From the NCBI RefSeq assembly GCF_014493765.1, contig NZ_JACTVJ010000004.1:248001-312000 (forward strand): 64,000 nucleotides of DNA, written 5' to 3'. This document shows positions 18,810-27,026 of this stretch, in pieces (within the stretch, counting starts at the first letter, position 1; every line of letters begins with the position of its first letter). Made by a program: the position numbers and the translations under genes. Under the pieces are notes generated by a model, which was not told the origin of the DNA, made no database searches, and worked only from the letters and a program-made list of their open reading frames with translations. This DNA comes from Streptomyces polyasparticus (GTDB lineage: Bacteria; Actinomycetota; Actinomycetes; Streptomycetales; Streptomycetaceae).

Positions 18810-20246
18810 ATGGGGGACCGTACGTATCTGGAGCTGTCCCAAGACGGCGGCGGAGCGCACAAGTTCTACGAGGTGACCGTGGAGGGGACGGTCGTCTCGG
18901 TGCGTTATGGACGCATCGGCGCGGGCGGCCAGACGCAGACCTCGACCTTCCCGACGGTGCAGAAGGCACAGACCGCCGCGGCCAAGAAGATAGGCGAGAA
19001 GATACGCAAGGGGTACGCGCCGGCGGTCCAGGGGCTGCGCGCCCCACGGGCGGTGACGCGCCGCCAGGTCGCCTCGGCGCCTTCGCGGGCCCGCAGCGTG
19101 GCGCCGGTCCTGTGGCGCTTCCGCACCGGGTCTGCCGCGTTCGGCATCCATATCGACGAGGACCGCTGCTGGGTGGGCAACCAGGCGGGCGATGTGTACA
19201 CGCTGAGCCACAGCGGCGAGGTGCTTGCCCGCTATGCGCTGCCGGACGGGGTCAAGTGCCTTGTGGCGGACGACTTCTGGATCTATGCGGGCTGCGACGA
19301 CGGGAAGGTGTACGACCTGTCGTCCAAGCTCCCGTTCGCCGCGTACGACATCGCCGCCGACGTGGACATCTTCTGGCTGGACATCCACGAGGGCGTGCTC
19401 GACGTGTCCGACCGGGACGGCGGCCTCACGGTGATCGACCACGAGGACGAGTACCAGTGGTCCCGCAAGTCGCGCGGTGCGCACGCCTGGATGGTGCGCG
19501 CCGACGAGGACGCGGTCTACCACGGCCACGCGGGCGGTGTGACGGCCTATGCGCCGGACGGCACGGGCGAGTTGTGGCACACGCCGACGCAGGGCGCCGT
19601 CCTGTTCGGCTGGCAGGAGGACACCTCGGTGTACGCGGGGACGGCCCGCCGCCAGGTGCAGCGGCTTTCGAAGGCCACCGGTGCGATCGAGGCGAGCTAC
19701 GGCTGCGACGACCCGGTGTACTCGTGTGCGACCTCACCGGACGGCCGCCATGTCTTCGCGGGGGACAACGCCTCCTCGGTGTACTGCTTCGCCGCGGACG
19801 GCACCCGGCTGTGGAAGCTGGGCACGGGCGGCGGCTCGGCGCTGTCCATGCAGTACCTCGACGGGAAGCTCTACATGGTCACCACGGACGGCTCGCTGGT
19901 CTGTGTGGATGCCTCCGAGTCGGCGATCGCGGCGGCCCGTTCGGGCTCGGTGCCGACGGCGGTCGACATCAAGTACTCGGCGGCGACGCCCACGTACACC
20001 CCGGCGACCGCGGTCACGCAGGTGGCCACGGTGACGGCCGCGCCCGCGCACGGCGTGATCGTGGAGTGTGTGCAGGACGGCAGCCGGCTGCGCGTCCATG
20101 TCGCCTCCGCCGGCTATGAGCCGACGTGGAATGTGCAGTTCCCCCGCGACATCCGCGAGCCCGGCGCCCGCTATGTGGTCGACGCGCTGCATCCGGCGGC
20201 AGGCGGCTTCTATCGCGTACGGGGCGAGATACGCCGGCTCGTCTGA
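18810..20246 (+). CDS. WGR-domain protein with PQQ/WD40-like beta-propeller
   Basis: The 478 residues combine an N-terminal WGR-like domain (about 4-75; KFYEVTVEGTVVSVRYGRIG, FPTVQKAQTAAAKKI) with a propeller of repeated blades to about residue 380, each with a pattern such as VYCFAADGTRLWKL or GEVLARYALPDG. A C-terminal beta domain ends in ARYVVDALHPAAGGFYRVRG. WGR domains bind nucleic acid ends in PARP-like proteins and are also found alone in bacteria; the propeller suggests a scaffold. GAGAGG precedes the ATG. The 3' end overlaps the convergent transporter gene by 37 bp. Confidence 0.85.
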   Translation: MGDRTYLELSQDGGGAHKFYEVTVEGTVVSVRYGRIGAGGQTQTSTFPTVQKAQTAAAKKIGEKIRKGYAPAVQGLRAPRAVTRRQVASAPSRARSVAPVLWRFRTGSAAFGIHIDEDRCWVGNQAGDVYTLSHSGEVLARYALPDGVKCLVADDFWIYAGCDDGKVYDLSSKLPFAAYDIAADVDIFWLDIHEGVLDVSDRDGGLTVIDHEDEYQWSRKSRGAHAWMVRADEDAVYHGHAGGVTAYAPDGTGELWHTPTQGAVLFGWQEDTSVYAGTARRQVQRLSKATGAIEASYGCDDPVYSCATSPDGRHVFAGDNASSVYCFAADGTRLWKLGTGGGSALSMQYLDGKLYMVTTDGSLVCVDASESAIAAARSGSVPTAVDIKYSAATPTYTPATAVTQVATVTAAPAHGVIVECVQDGSRLRVHVASAGYEPTWNVQFPRDIREPGARYVVDALHPAAGGFYRVRGEIRRLV

Positions 20247-21112
20247 CGTACGTCGAGTTTGCGCAGCAGCATCCCGGCGGCACCGGCGGTGAAGTACATC
20301 AGGATCGCGTACACGGCGCTGGGCACGGCGATCTCGGTGCTGTCGAGCAGCGAGGGGCTGAGCGCGATGGTGAGGGAGAGCGAGGTGTTGTGCATCCCGA
20401 TCTCCATGCAGGCCGCGACGGCCTGCGGGTGACCGGCGCCGGCGCCTCGGGCGGCCGCGTAGCCGGTGGCAAGGGAGATGAAGCTGAACAGGACGGCCAC
20501 AGGCCCGACTTCGGCGAGGTACTCCCCCACGTTGGACCGCTCGGCGAGCAGCGCGGCGACGATCACTCCGGCCAGGATCACCAGGCAGAGGATCTTGACC
20601 GGCCGTTCGGCACGCTCGGCGAATCCGGGGCGCTTCGCCCGCACGACCATGCCCACCGCGACCGGGATCAGGACCAGCGCGAACACCTGCAGCGTCTTGC
20701 CGAACTGCAGTCCGACGCTGCCGTCCTCGCCCGAGACATCCCAGTACCCGACGGCGAGGTTCACCACGAGAGGCAGTGTGAACACGGCGAGGACGGAATT
20801 GATGGCGGTGAGCGTGATGTTCAGTGCGACATCCCCGCCGAAGAGGTGGCTGTACAGATTGGCCATCGTCCCGCCGGGCGAGGCGGCGAGCAGCATCATC
20901 CCGACGGCGGGCGCGGCAGCGAGCCCGAAGGCGACCACGAGCCCGAAACACACGGCGGGCAGCACGACCAGCTGACAGCCGAGCGCGGCGATGACCACCT
21001 TCGGATACTCCCGCACCCGCCGGAAGTCCCCGACGCTCAGGCTCATCCCGAGCCCGAACATGATCACTGCGAGCACGACGGGCACGAGCACGGTGACGAG
21101 ACCGGAATCCAT
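20210..21112 (-). CDS. Bile acid:sodium symporter family (SBF) transporter
   Basis: A 300-residue membrane protein with about ten hydrophobic helices. Family marks are AASPGGTMANLYSHLFGGD in the first half and ACMEIGMHNTSLSLTIAL in the second, the paired unwound helices that bind Na+ and substrate in ASBT-fold carriers. Such proteins import organic anions such as keto acids or pantoate with sodium; the substrate is open. The ATG at 21112 begins MDSGLVTVLVPVVL, immediately a membrane helix. The frame continues upstream for 55 codons, but that extension is Pro/Ser-rich and unlikely. Confidence 0.88.
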   Translation of the reverse strand: MDSGLVTVLVPVVLAVIMFGLGMSLSVGDFRRVREYPKVVIAALGCQLVVLPAVCFGLVVAFGLAAAPAVGMMLLAASPGGTMANLYSHLFGGDVALNITLTAINSVLAVFTLPLVVNLAVGYWDVSGEDGSVGLQFGKTLQVFALVLIPVAVGMVVRAKRPGFAERAERPVKILCLVILAGVIVAALLAERSNVGEYLAEVGPVAVLFSFISLATGYAAARGAGAGHPQAVAACMEIGMHNTSLSLTIALSPSLLDSTEIAVPSAVYAILMYFTAGAAGMLLRKLDVRQTSRRISPRTR

Positions 21113-21426
21113 GGGGGTCAGGGTGAGGGGTGGTGGGTCAGGAGTCCATGGGTGCGGGGCACGGAAAGGGCTTCCGAGAAGGAGCGGACCCGAGAATGCG
21201 CTCCGGAAAAGGAGCGGACCCGAGGGCGTAGCCTGCCCTCGGGCCCTGTGGATGCCACTCGTACGGCACGCCGGCACGTTGAAGGATCCGGGTCAGTCTG
21301 ATGTCGTCGCGTCCTACCTTTGGACCACCGCGCATCGAGAGCTGCGCGGACAGGAGTTGAACCTGCACTTCGGCGATGCGGGCCCGGGCCCGGTTGATCC
21401 GGCGATGAGCGGCGGATACTGAATCT
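21113..21426. other. Intergenic region with a possible ORF remnant and a 30-bp repeat
   Basis: This stretch lies between the SBF transporter start and the structured RNA. On the minus strand a frame ending at 21138 could encode 65 residues from ATG 21335 (MRGGPKVGRDDIRLTRIL...), with helix-forming sequence continuing upstream (INRARARIAEVQ) but no start codon there. Its third-position GC is lower than in neighbouring genes. It may be a degraded gene. GGAGCGGACCCGAG occurs twice, at 21181 and 21211, as part of a 30-bp direct repeat. Confidence 0.4.
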
Positions 21427-21585
21427 GGAGCAAGAGTCTGAGATTGATCGCGGTCTGCCTCTACCGGACTTGGGCTACCGCGGCCCGAACGCCCCACCAG
21501 GCGGGGCTTGCTGTGCCGCGGGGAGGATTTGAACCTCCACTGGAACCGCGTCGTCACGACAAGCTTCAGTTTCAGCTTGCGCTCC
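21427..21585 (-). ncRNA. Circularly permuted tRNA-like RNA (Y RNA-like candidate)
   Basis: Read along the minus strand, the order is: anticodon-stem 3' strand CGGTT (21548-21544), five-base variable loop CCAGT, T stem GGAGG (21538-21534), loop TTCAAAT, CCTCC, acceptor 3' strand CCGCGGC (21521-21515), A73, a 29-nt linker with hairpin GCCCC/GGGGC, acceptor 5' strand GCCGCGG (21484-21478), T8-A9, D arm GCC/GGC with a GG-containing loop, and anticodon-stem 5' strand GACCG (21455-21451). The anticodon helix extends to seven pairs. Outside it, GCAAG (21580-21576) can pair with CTTGC (21434-21430), and GGA with TCC across a two-base bulge. YrlA-class bacterial Y RNAs have a tRNA-mimicking module with this topology and an open stem that binds Ro; a permuted tRNA gene is the alternative. 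Ends are approximate. Confidence 0.7.
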
Positions 21586-21595
21586 TCGCGCACCC

Positions 21596-21620
21596 AGACC
21601 GTTTTCCACGGCCTGGGAGA
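21596..21620 (-). terminator. Hairpin after the conserved hypothetical gene
   Basis: On the minus strand CCCAGGCCGT-GGAAA-ACGGTCTGGG forms a 10-bp stem with one G-U pair and a five-base loop, nine bases after the stop codon of the gene at 21629. It could terminate that gene or be the 5' boundary element of the downstream permuted tRNA-like RNA. Confidence 0.65.
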
Positions 21621-21628
21621 TGTCGAGG

Positions 21629-22360
21629 CTACCCGAACAGGTAGCCGAAGAAGGCCTCGCCGACCCGCTGGTCGGTGACCTCCACGCCGTTCGCTTCCTC
21701 GCGCGCGAACTTCACGGCCTGCTGCAACTTCTCGACGCGCTGCAGGAGTTCGTTCACGCGCTGGGCGGGCAGTGCACCGGAGAACTTGACGGTGGTCCAG
21801 TAGCCCACCGGAATGTCCTCGTAGTAGACCTCGACCTGCGCCGGGTGCTTCTCCGTCGCCTCGGCCTTCACATGGTTGCGCGGCACCTTCTTCGTCCGCA
21901 CCGTGCGGACGGGCTCCGTCTTCCAGGCGTCGGTGGACGGGTCACGCACCCAGGACTCCGCGGCGTCGAGCACCGGCAGCTTCCGTATGAAGGTGTTGAG
22001 GTCGGTGAGCTGCTTCTCGAGGAAGAGCAGATAGGAGACGGGTACGCCGGCGATCAACACCCGTCCGTCGACGGTGACATCGGCCTTGGCGGTGCAGTTG
22101 GCCCAGTCCTTGGTGGCGGTCACGTCGAAGAGCCGGGTCAGCGTCGCCGCGGTGTCCCGCAGCACCTCCTCGGCCTGCAGCTGCACCCGGGTCGACTCGG
22201 GCGGCAGCTGCTCGCCCTCCTCGTCCTTGGGCTGGTACGTACGGGCAATACCGGACAGCAACGCCGGCTTCTGCAGCCCGTGATGCGCCGCGGTCAGGTC
22301 CTGATGGGACTTGGACTTGACGCCCTTCTCCACTGCGATGATCTGATTGAGTTTCGCCAC
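21629..22360 (-). CDS. Conserved hypothetical protein (DUF7873-type)
   Basis: A 243-residue soluble protein of a family found across actinobacteria and some other phyla, recalled as DUF7873. It opens VAKLNQIIAVEKGVKSKS and has conserved segments YQPKDEEGEQLPPES, CTAKADVTVDGRVLI and KFAREEANGVEV, mostly helical with a central beta part. The function is unknown. GTG 22360 is chosen because it gives the conserved AKLNQII start; upstream codons are low-complexity and Cys-rich. It lies just upstream of, and in line with, the permuted tRNA-like RNA, so a functional link with that RNA is possible but unproven. Confidence 0.8.
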   Translation of the reverse strand: MAKLNQIIAVEKGVKSKSHQDLTAAHHGLQKPALLSGIARTYQPKDEEGEQLPPESTRVQLQAEEVLRDTAATLTRLFDVTATKDWANCTAKADVTVDGRVLIAGVPVSYLLFLEKQLTDLNTFIRKLPVLDAAESWVRDPSTDAWKTEPVRTVRTKKVPRNHVKAEATEKHPAQVEVYYEDIPVGYWTTVKFSGALPAQRVNELLQRVEKLQQAVKFAREEANGVEVTDQRVGEAFFGYLFG

Positions 22361-22436
22361 GTGGGCAAGGTAGCAACGACAAGGTGCGCAATTCGACGGG
22401 TTATTCGCGCACCCTCGCCGTGCGAGACTCCCGATC

Positions 22437-23039
22437 ATGAACCTTCAGCCCAGCGCCTACGTCCGCAACCTGCCCATAGGCAAGCAGATCCCGCTCCCCG
22501 CCGAGGGCATCCCCATGGGGGAGATCTTCCCGTTCGAAGGGGACTTGAGGGTCAAGGTGCTCGAGGAGCCGGTGCTGCCCGAGCCCGCGCGCCATGGTGA
22601 AGCCGGGGCCCATGAGTGCGGGACCTGCCGGAAGTCCGACGAGGAGTTCCTCTGGACGGACGAGCACTGGCGGCTCACCGGATTCGCCGAGCCCGAGTCC
22701 CTGCCCGCCATGGTGCTGCTGCAGCCGCGCGGGCACTACGACCTGCACGATCTGCCGGCCGAACGGGCCGCCGAGCTGGGCGGAATGCTCCAGCGGGCCG
22801 AGCGGGCCGTGAAGTCCGTCGAGGGGATCTCGCGGGTGCACGTGAACAAGTGGGGTGACGGCTGGGCCCACTTGCACATGTTCCTGATCGGACGGCCCGA
22901 GGGAATGATGCAGCTGCGCGGGAGCTGTCTGACGCTGTGGGGCGATGTGCTGCCCAAGGTGGAGGCCGGGGTGTGGGCCGAGACGAACCGGCGGATCGCG
23001 CGGGCGATGGCGGAGGGCGGCGGGACGGCACACGTATGA
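22437..23039 (+). CDS. HIT-like domain protein
   Basis: A 200-residue protein. Its C-terminal half resembles the histidine-triad nucleotide hydrolase/transferase fold: MVLLQPRGHYDLHDL, a helix, then the strand HVNKWGDGWAHLHMFLIG with an H-x-H pair. The canonical H-x-H-x-H is incomplete, so hydrolase activity is uncertain. A CGTC pair near residue 62 could bind metal. It is divergent from the DUF7873-type gene with 76 bp between them. Confidence 0.7.
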   Translation: MNLQPSAYVRNLPIGKQIPLPAEGIPMGEIFPFEGDLRVKVLEEPVLPEPARHGEAGAHECGTCRKSDEEFLWTDEHWRLTGFAEPESLPAMVLLQPRGHYDLHDLPAERAAELGGMLQRAERAVKSVEGISRVHVNKWGDGWAHLHMFLIGRPEGMMQLRGSCLTLWGDVLPKVEAGVWAETNRRIARAMAEGGGTAHV

Positions 23040-23277
23040 GCCCTGCCGGACCACCCCCCAGTCAAGATCCACTGTCAGTGGTGGCTGCCAGAATGGAAGC
23101 AGTTCGTCAGAAGACCGATGAATTGTCGTTGCCCGGCCGGTCTGTAGTGGTGACAAGAACGGGACGTTCGAAGCCCATCATCAGGTCAACGGCAAGACAG
23201 AAGCTCAACAGCAGCACAGAGACAGACAGTTGAAGAGGAACTCGGAGCATCACCATTCCAGAAGACGGAGCCAGATC

Positions 23278-23538
23278 ATGTGCACTCACCAGCCTTCGTG
23301 CCCCACCGCCGACCGCCCCGACCGCGAAGCCGCACGCGTCGTCGCCTCCCACCCCGAGCAGGGCTGGAGCCGCTTGTGCAACGGCACGATCGTGTTCGAC
23401 GACACCGGGGAGCTGCTGCCGGGCGGGGAGATCGTCCCGCCGCACCGACCGCTGCTCACCCTGATCCCCTCGCAGCCCGAGGGCCCGCTGCCGACGGGGC
23501 CTGCGCGCGGTCAGTCGATCGTCGCGTTCGCCGCCTGA
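23278..23538 (+). CDS. DUF5999 small protein
   Basis: An 86-residue protein with the DUF5999 pattern: MCTHQPSCPTADRPDREAA, the core HPEQGWSRLCNGTIVFDDTGELLPGG, and a Pro-rich tail. This Streptomyces family has no known role; the three cysteines and His near the N-terminus could bind a metal. GACGGAG lies nine bases before the ATG. It precedes a convergent exporter gene. Confidence 0.82.
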   Translation: MCTHQPSCPTADRPDREAARVVASHPEQGWSRLCNGTIVFDDTGELLPGGEIVPPHRPLLTLIPSQPEGPLPTGPARGQSIVAFAA

Positions 23539-23562
23539 GCCATGGCGTACAAGGCGGCGAGG

Positions 23563-25194
23563 TCACCGTTGATCGGTGCCGCCGCCGGTGGAAGCACCGC
23601 CAGGTGCGGCACCACGCTCACCACCTTCGCTGCTTGAGGCACCGCTCGCACGACCCTCACTGCTTGAGGCACCACGCGCACCACCTTCACTCCTTGAAGC
23701 ATCAGTCGAGCCCCCGCTTTCCAGCGGCGGAGCGTCCAGCACACAGTGCGTGTGGCACTCCGGGTGGCACGGTTCCCGCTCGCCCTTCTCCGGGGCGGGG
23801 TTGCGGACCGTCAGCCAGGCGATGAGCGCACCCGCCGCGAGCAGCCCCGCGCACAGCGGCATCGCAAGCCGGAAGGCGCTGTTGAACTCGGCCGCCGAGC
23901 GATACGCCTCGGGGCTCATCCCCACGAGCAGCGGCAGCGCGGCCACCGCGATCAGGCCGGCCGCCCGGGCCGCCGCGTTGTTGATCCCGCTGGCAAGGCC
24001 CGCACGGGACTGGTCGACCGAGGCAAGGACGGTCGCGGTCAGCGGAGCGACCAGCGTGACCATGCCGAGCCCGAGCACCAGAACGGCCGGCAGCACATCG
24101 AGCCAGTACGAGGCACCGGGACCCGCCCGCATCATCAGGAGCATGCCCGCCGCACACAGCAGCGGGCCCACGGTGAGCGGAAGCCGTGGACCGATCCGCT
24201 GGCCGATGGCCCCTGAGCGGGCCGAGAAGAACAGCATCAGGATCGTGGTCGGCAGCAGTGCCGTGCCTGCGGCGAGCGCCGAGTAGCCCGTGACGACCTG
24301 GAGTTGGAGCGCGGAGAGGAAGAAGAAGCCGCCGAACGCTCCGTACACGCACAGGGTCACCAGATTGACCGCGCTGAACTGGCGGGACGCGAAGACCGAG
24401 AGCGGCATCATCGGTTCGCGGCTGTGCCGTTCGACGTAGAGGAACGCCGCGGTCGCGACGACGCCCGCGACGGCCGATCCGACGACCACGGCGGAGGCCC
24501 CGCTGTCGGGCGCCGCGATCAGGGCGTACGTGAGGAAGGCGAGCGCGAGGGCGCCGAGCACCGCGCCGGGGATGTCGAAGCGGCCGTGCGCCTGCTCATC
24601 CCTGGACTCGGGCACATGGCGCAGCGCGACCGGGACGCAGAGCGCGGCCAGCGGCACATTGAGCAGGAACACCCACCGCCAGCCGGGCCCGTCCACGAGC
24701 CAGCCGCCGAGGAACGGCCCGACCGCGGCACCGACACCGCCGAGCCCCGACCACAGCCCGACCGCGGCGGCCCGGTCGTCCGGGTGGAACGAGGCCTGGA
24801 TCAGCGCGAGCGAACCCGGGGTCAGGAGCGCACCGCCCACACCTTGCAGGGCGCGTGCCGCGATCAGCACTTCGGCGTTGGCCGCCAGACCGCACAGCAG
24901 CGAGGCGGCCGCGAACCACACGACGCCGATGACGAAGACCTTGCGCCGCCCGAACCGGTCACCCAGCGCCCCGCCGAGCAGGATCAGTCCGGCGAGCGCC
25001 AGCATGTAGGCGTTGACGGTCCACTGCAGGGCCGCCAGATCGGTGTCGAGATCGTCGCCGATCCTGCGCAGCGCCACGTTCACCACGGTCGAGTCGAGCA
25101 GCACCATCGTCGATCCGAGCACGGTGGTGAGGAGCACCCAGCGGCCGGCGGCGGTGCCGGTGCGGAGCGAGGCGAAATCGGCGGCAGCGGCCAT
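23563..25194 (-). CDS. DHA2-family MFS drug exporter with repeated Ser/Gly tail
   Basis: A 543-residue proton-linked exporter with about 14 membrane helices. Motif C-like and motif A sequences are LDSTVVNVALRRIGDDL and GDRFGRRKVF, both typical of the EmrB/QacA group that expels lipophilic drugs or metabolites. After helix 14 a cytoplasmic tail contains CHPECHTHC (a possible metal site) and then 10-residue repeats of GGARGASSSE type from three 30-bp DNA units at 23623-23712. The ATG at 25194 opens MAAAADFASLRTG and is preferred to in-frame codons further upstream. Confidence 0.9.
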   Translation of the reverse strand: MAAAADFASLRTGTAAGRWVLLTTVLGSTMVLLDSTVVNVALRRIGDDLDTDLAALQWTVNAYMLALAGLILLGGALGDRFGRRKVFVIGVVWFAAASLLCGLAANAEVLIAARALQGVGGALLTPGSLALIQASFHPDDRAAAVGLWSGLGGVGAAVGPFLGGWLVDGPGWRWVFLLNVPLAALCVPVALRHVPESRDEQAHGRFDIPGAVLGALALAFLTYALIAAPDSGASAVVVGSAVAGVVATAAFLYVERHSREPMMPLSVFASRQFSAVNLVTLCVYGAFGGFFFLSALQLQVVTGYSALAAGTALLPTTILMLFFSARSGAIGQRIGPRLPLTVGPLLCAAGMLLMMRAGPGASYWLDVLPAVLVLGLGMVTLVAPLTATVLASVDQSRAGLASGINNAAARAAGLIAVAALPLLVGMSPEAYRSAAEFNSAFRLAMPLCAGLLAAGALIAWLTVRNPAPEKGEREPCHPECHTHCVLDAPPLESGGSTDASRSEGGARGASSSEGRASGASSSEGGERGAAPGGASTGGGTDQR

Positions 25195-25264
25195 ATGCGG
25201 ATTATGCGGGCGCCCACCGCGGGCGGCCACTCGCCCGCCCGCCATAGGCGCCCGACTCACCCCT

Positions 25265-26923
25265 TCACTGCCGGCTGATCGTCCGCGTCACCCCCGCCGC
25301 GACCGTCGTCGCAAGCACCCATCCCGCGAGGATCAGCACATACGCCAGCTTCTGCAGCAGCCCCTCGGGCGTGTAGGCCTTCTCCTGACCGAGGTCGACG
25401 ATGGGCAGCAGCAGGTCGAGGGTGAAGAAGAACGGCGAGAAATCCGGGGCTTCCTCCGGCTTCACGGCGCGTGGCTCCCGTATCCCGTACGCGATCCAGC
25501 CGATGAGCAGCAGCGAGAGCAGCGATCCGGCGGCGCGCACCGGACGGAAGCCGTAGCCGACGGTCACGTCCTGGAGGTACCCCCAGGCCTTCGCGTACGG
25601 CGGCAGGGTGGCGCGATGGCGGCGCTGCTTGGCGAGCTGGACGGTGCGCGCCGCGTCGTCGTCGCCGAGGCCGCGGTAGGAGAGGGCGAGTTGCTCGTAC
25701 GAGAAGGGGACATAGCCGTCGGTGTCGCGGGCCAGGAGCGGGAGCCGGCGCGCGGCCGGTTCGTGCGGGGCGAGGGCGGTGTAGGTGAGGCCGTCCAGAC
25801 GGACCTGATCGGGCCAGACCTCCGGTTCGGCGTGCAGCAGGTCGATCTGGGAGCGGCGCAGCACGACCGCGCCCTCGATGGGGGTGGCTCCGCGGAGCCA
25901 CAGCTCGCCGACCACCATGCCGGATGCCCGCAGGGCCGTGTTGCCGGGGTGCCTCAAGGTGGCCCCGGTCAGGTTCAGTTGGCCGGGGATGCGCGCACCG
26001 CGGAGGTTGATGCGGCCGTGTGCCGTCATGCCGGTCGCCTTGAGGTCCGAGCCCACTGCGAGATTCGAGGCGTGCAGGGCCGTGTCCGCGGGGTTGTCGA
26101 GCCGCGCGTCCGAGAGATTGAGCGTGGAGCCCACGGTGGTCCCGTAGAGCCGGACTTCACCCCGGGCGACCATGCCCACCGCGCTCAGGAACGTGCCGAC
26201 CTGGAGTCCTGCCGCGCGCAGCGCCATCTCGCCGGGGCGTATGAACTGTGCGGTGTCGAGGCGTATCTCGCCGCCCGTCGTCAGCGACTCGAGGCGGCCT
26301 TCGCCGTGTGCGACGAGGGAACGGGCCGACAGGGCACCCGCGATGTTGGCGCGGCTCAGCTCGAGGACCGGGCCGGTGCGGCCGGCTTCCGTGTCGGAAC
26401 CGCCATCCGCCCCCGGCACCGTGCCGGTACCGCCATCCGCCCCCAGTACCGCGCCGTCCAGCGTCAGCGATCCGCCGATCTGCGCCCCGGTGAGTGAGAC
26501 GGCGCGGCCGACCTTGGCGTTCACCAGCGACAGATCGCCGTCGAACACCGCCGCACCGGCGGCCAGGCCCGGGAGCACACACTCCCCCAGATACACCCGG
26601 CGCATTCGCGCCCCGAAGAGCAGCGGCTCACTGTCGAGGTGGCAGCCGAGCAGGCTGACCGTGCACTCGACCTGCCCGTACAGGAGCGCGAGCTGTCCTG
26701 TGATGCGCGCTCCCGCGATCCGCAGGGCCGGGATCTCCCCGGATTCCCGCGGCCCGTCGAGCAGCAGCGCCGTGAGCACCTCCGCCCGCAGCGTGCGGTC
26801 GGGGCCCCAGCCCGCGCCGAGGGTGATGTCCTCGTCCTCGGCGGTACGGAAGTCCAGCGCCGTCCCACGCGGGAACGCCGCCCATACGCGCGCTTCGGCC
26901 GGAGTCAGGTCCCTCGGTTCCAT
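25265..26923 (-). CDS. Membrane protein with pentapeptide-like beta-helix
   Basis: The 552 residues have an N-terminal helical part, a long stretch of about 300 residues in regular five-residue rhythm (LNLSDARLDNP, INLRGARIPGQLNLTGATL) that would fold as a right-handed beta-helix, and a C-terminal region with two or three membrane helices (LLSLLLIGWIAYG; LAYVLILAGWVLATTVA). Streptomyces homologues are sometimes called membrane-associated oxidoreductases, but I see no cofactor site. A duplicated GADGG segment near residue 160 interrupts one coil and is probably a local expansion. Confidence 0.75.
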   Translation of the reverse strand: MEPRDLTPAEARVWAAFPRGTALDFRTAEDEDITLGAGWGPDRTLRAEVLTALLLDGPRESGEIPALRIAGARITGQLALLYGQVECTVSLLGCHLDSEPLLFGARMRRVYLGECVLPGLAAGAAVFDGDLSLVNAKVGRAVSLTGAQIGGSLTLDGAVLGADGGTGTVPGADGGSDTEAGRTGPVLELSRANIAGALSARSLVAHGEGRLESLTTGGEIRLDTAQFIRPGEMALRAAGLQVGTFLSAVGMVARGEVRLYGTTVGSTLNLSDARLDNPADTALHASNLAVGSDLKATGMTAHGRINLRGARIPGQLNLTGATLRHPGNTALRASGMVVGELWLRGATPIEGAVVLRRSQIDLLHAEPEVWPDQVRLDGLTYTALAPHEPAARRLPLLARDTDGYVPFSYEQLALSYRGLGDDDAARTVQLAKQRRHRATLPPYAKAWGYLQDVTVGYGFRPVRAAGSLLSLLLIGWIAYGIREPRAVKPEEAPDFSPFFFTLDLLLPIVDLGQEKAYTPEGLLQKLAYVLILAGWVLATTVAAGVTRTISRQ

Positions 26924-27026
26924 TCGCGGGACTCTGACCTGGACGGCTGCGCGGTGTCAACATCGTTCGCCGTGCGGGAGGTTGGCGTCTGCACGCGGAG
27001 GGTGTGCCACGCACAGACGCCGGTAC

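Noticed and set aside
21138-21335. A 65-codon minus-strand ORF beside the RNA
   Set aside because: No ribosome-binding site, no recognised family, atypical third-position composition and an upstream extension without a start codon. Described as a possible remnant only.
21350-21366. A second T-arm-like hairpin, GCAGG-TTCAACT-CCTGT, on the minus strand
   Set aside because: No matching acceptor 5' strand or D arm lies at the right distance, its stem ends in a G-U pair, and it falls in a coding-like frame. I treat it as chance.
21427-21585. A normal, collinear tRNA gene
   Set aside because: The T arm and acceptor 3' strand come before the acceptor 5' strand and D arm, so no contiguous 70-90-nt tRNA can be drawn in genome order.
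23036-23233. A 65-codon ORF overlapping the HIT-like gene stop by ATGA
   Set aside because: Codon usage falls to AT-richer, non-Streptomyces pattern after 20 codons and no domain is seen. It more likely is leader DNA of the DUF5999 gene.
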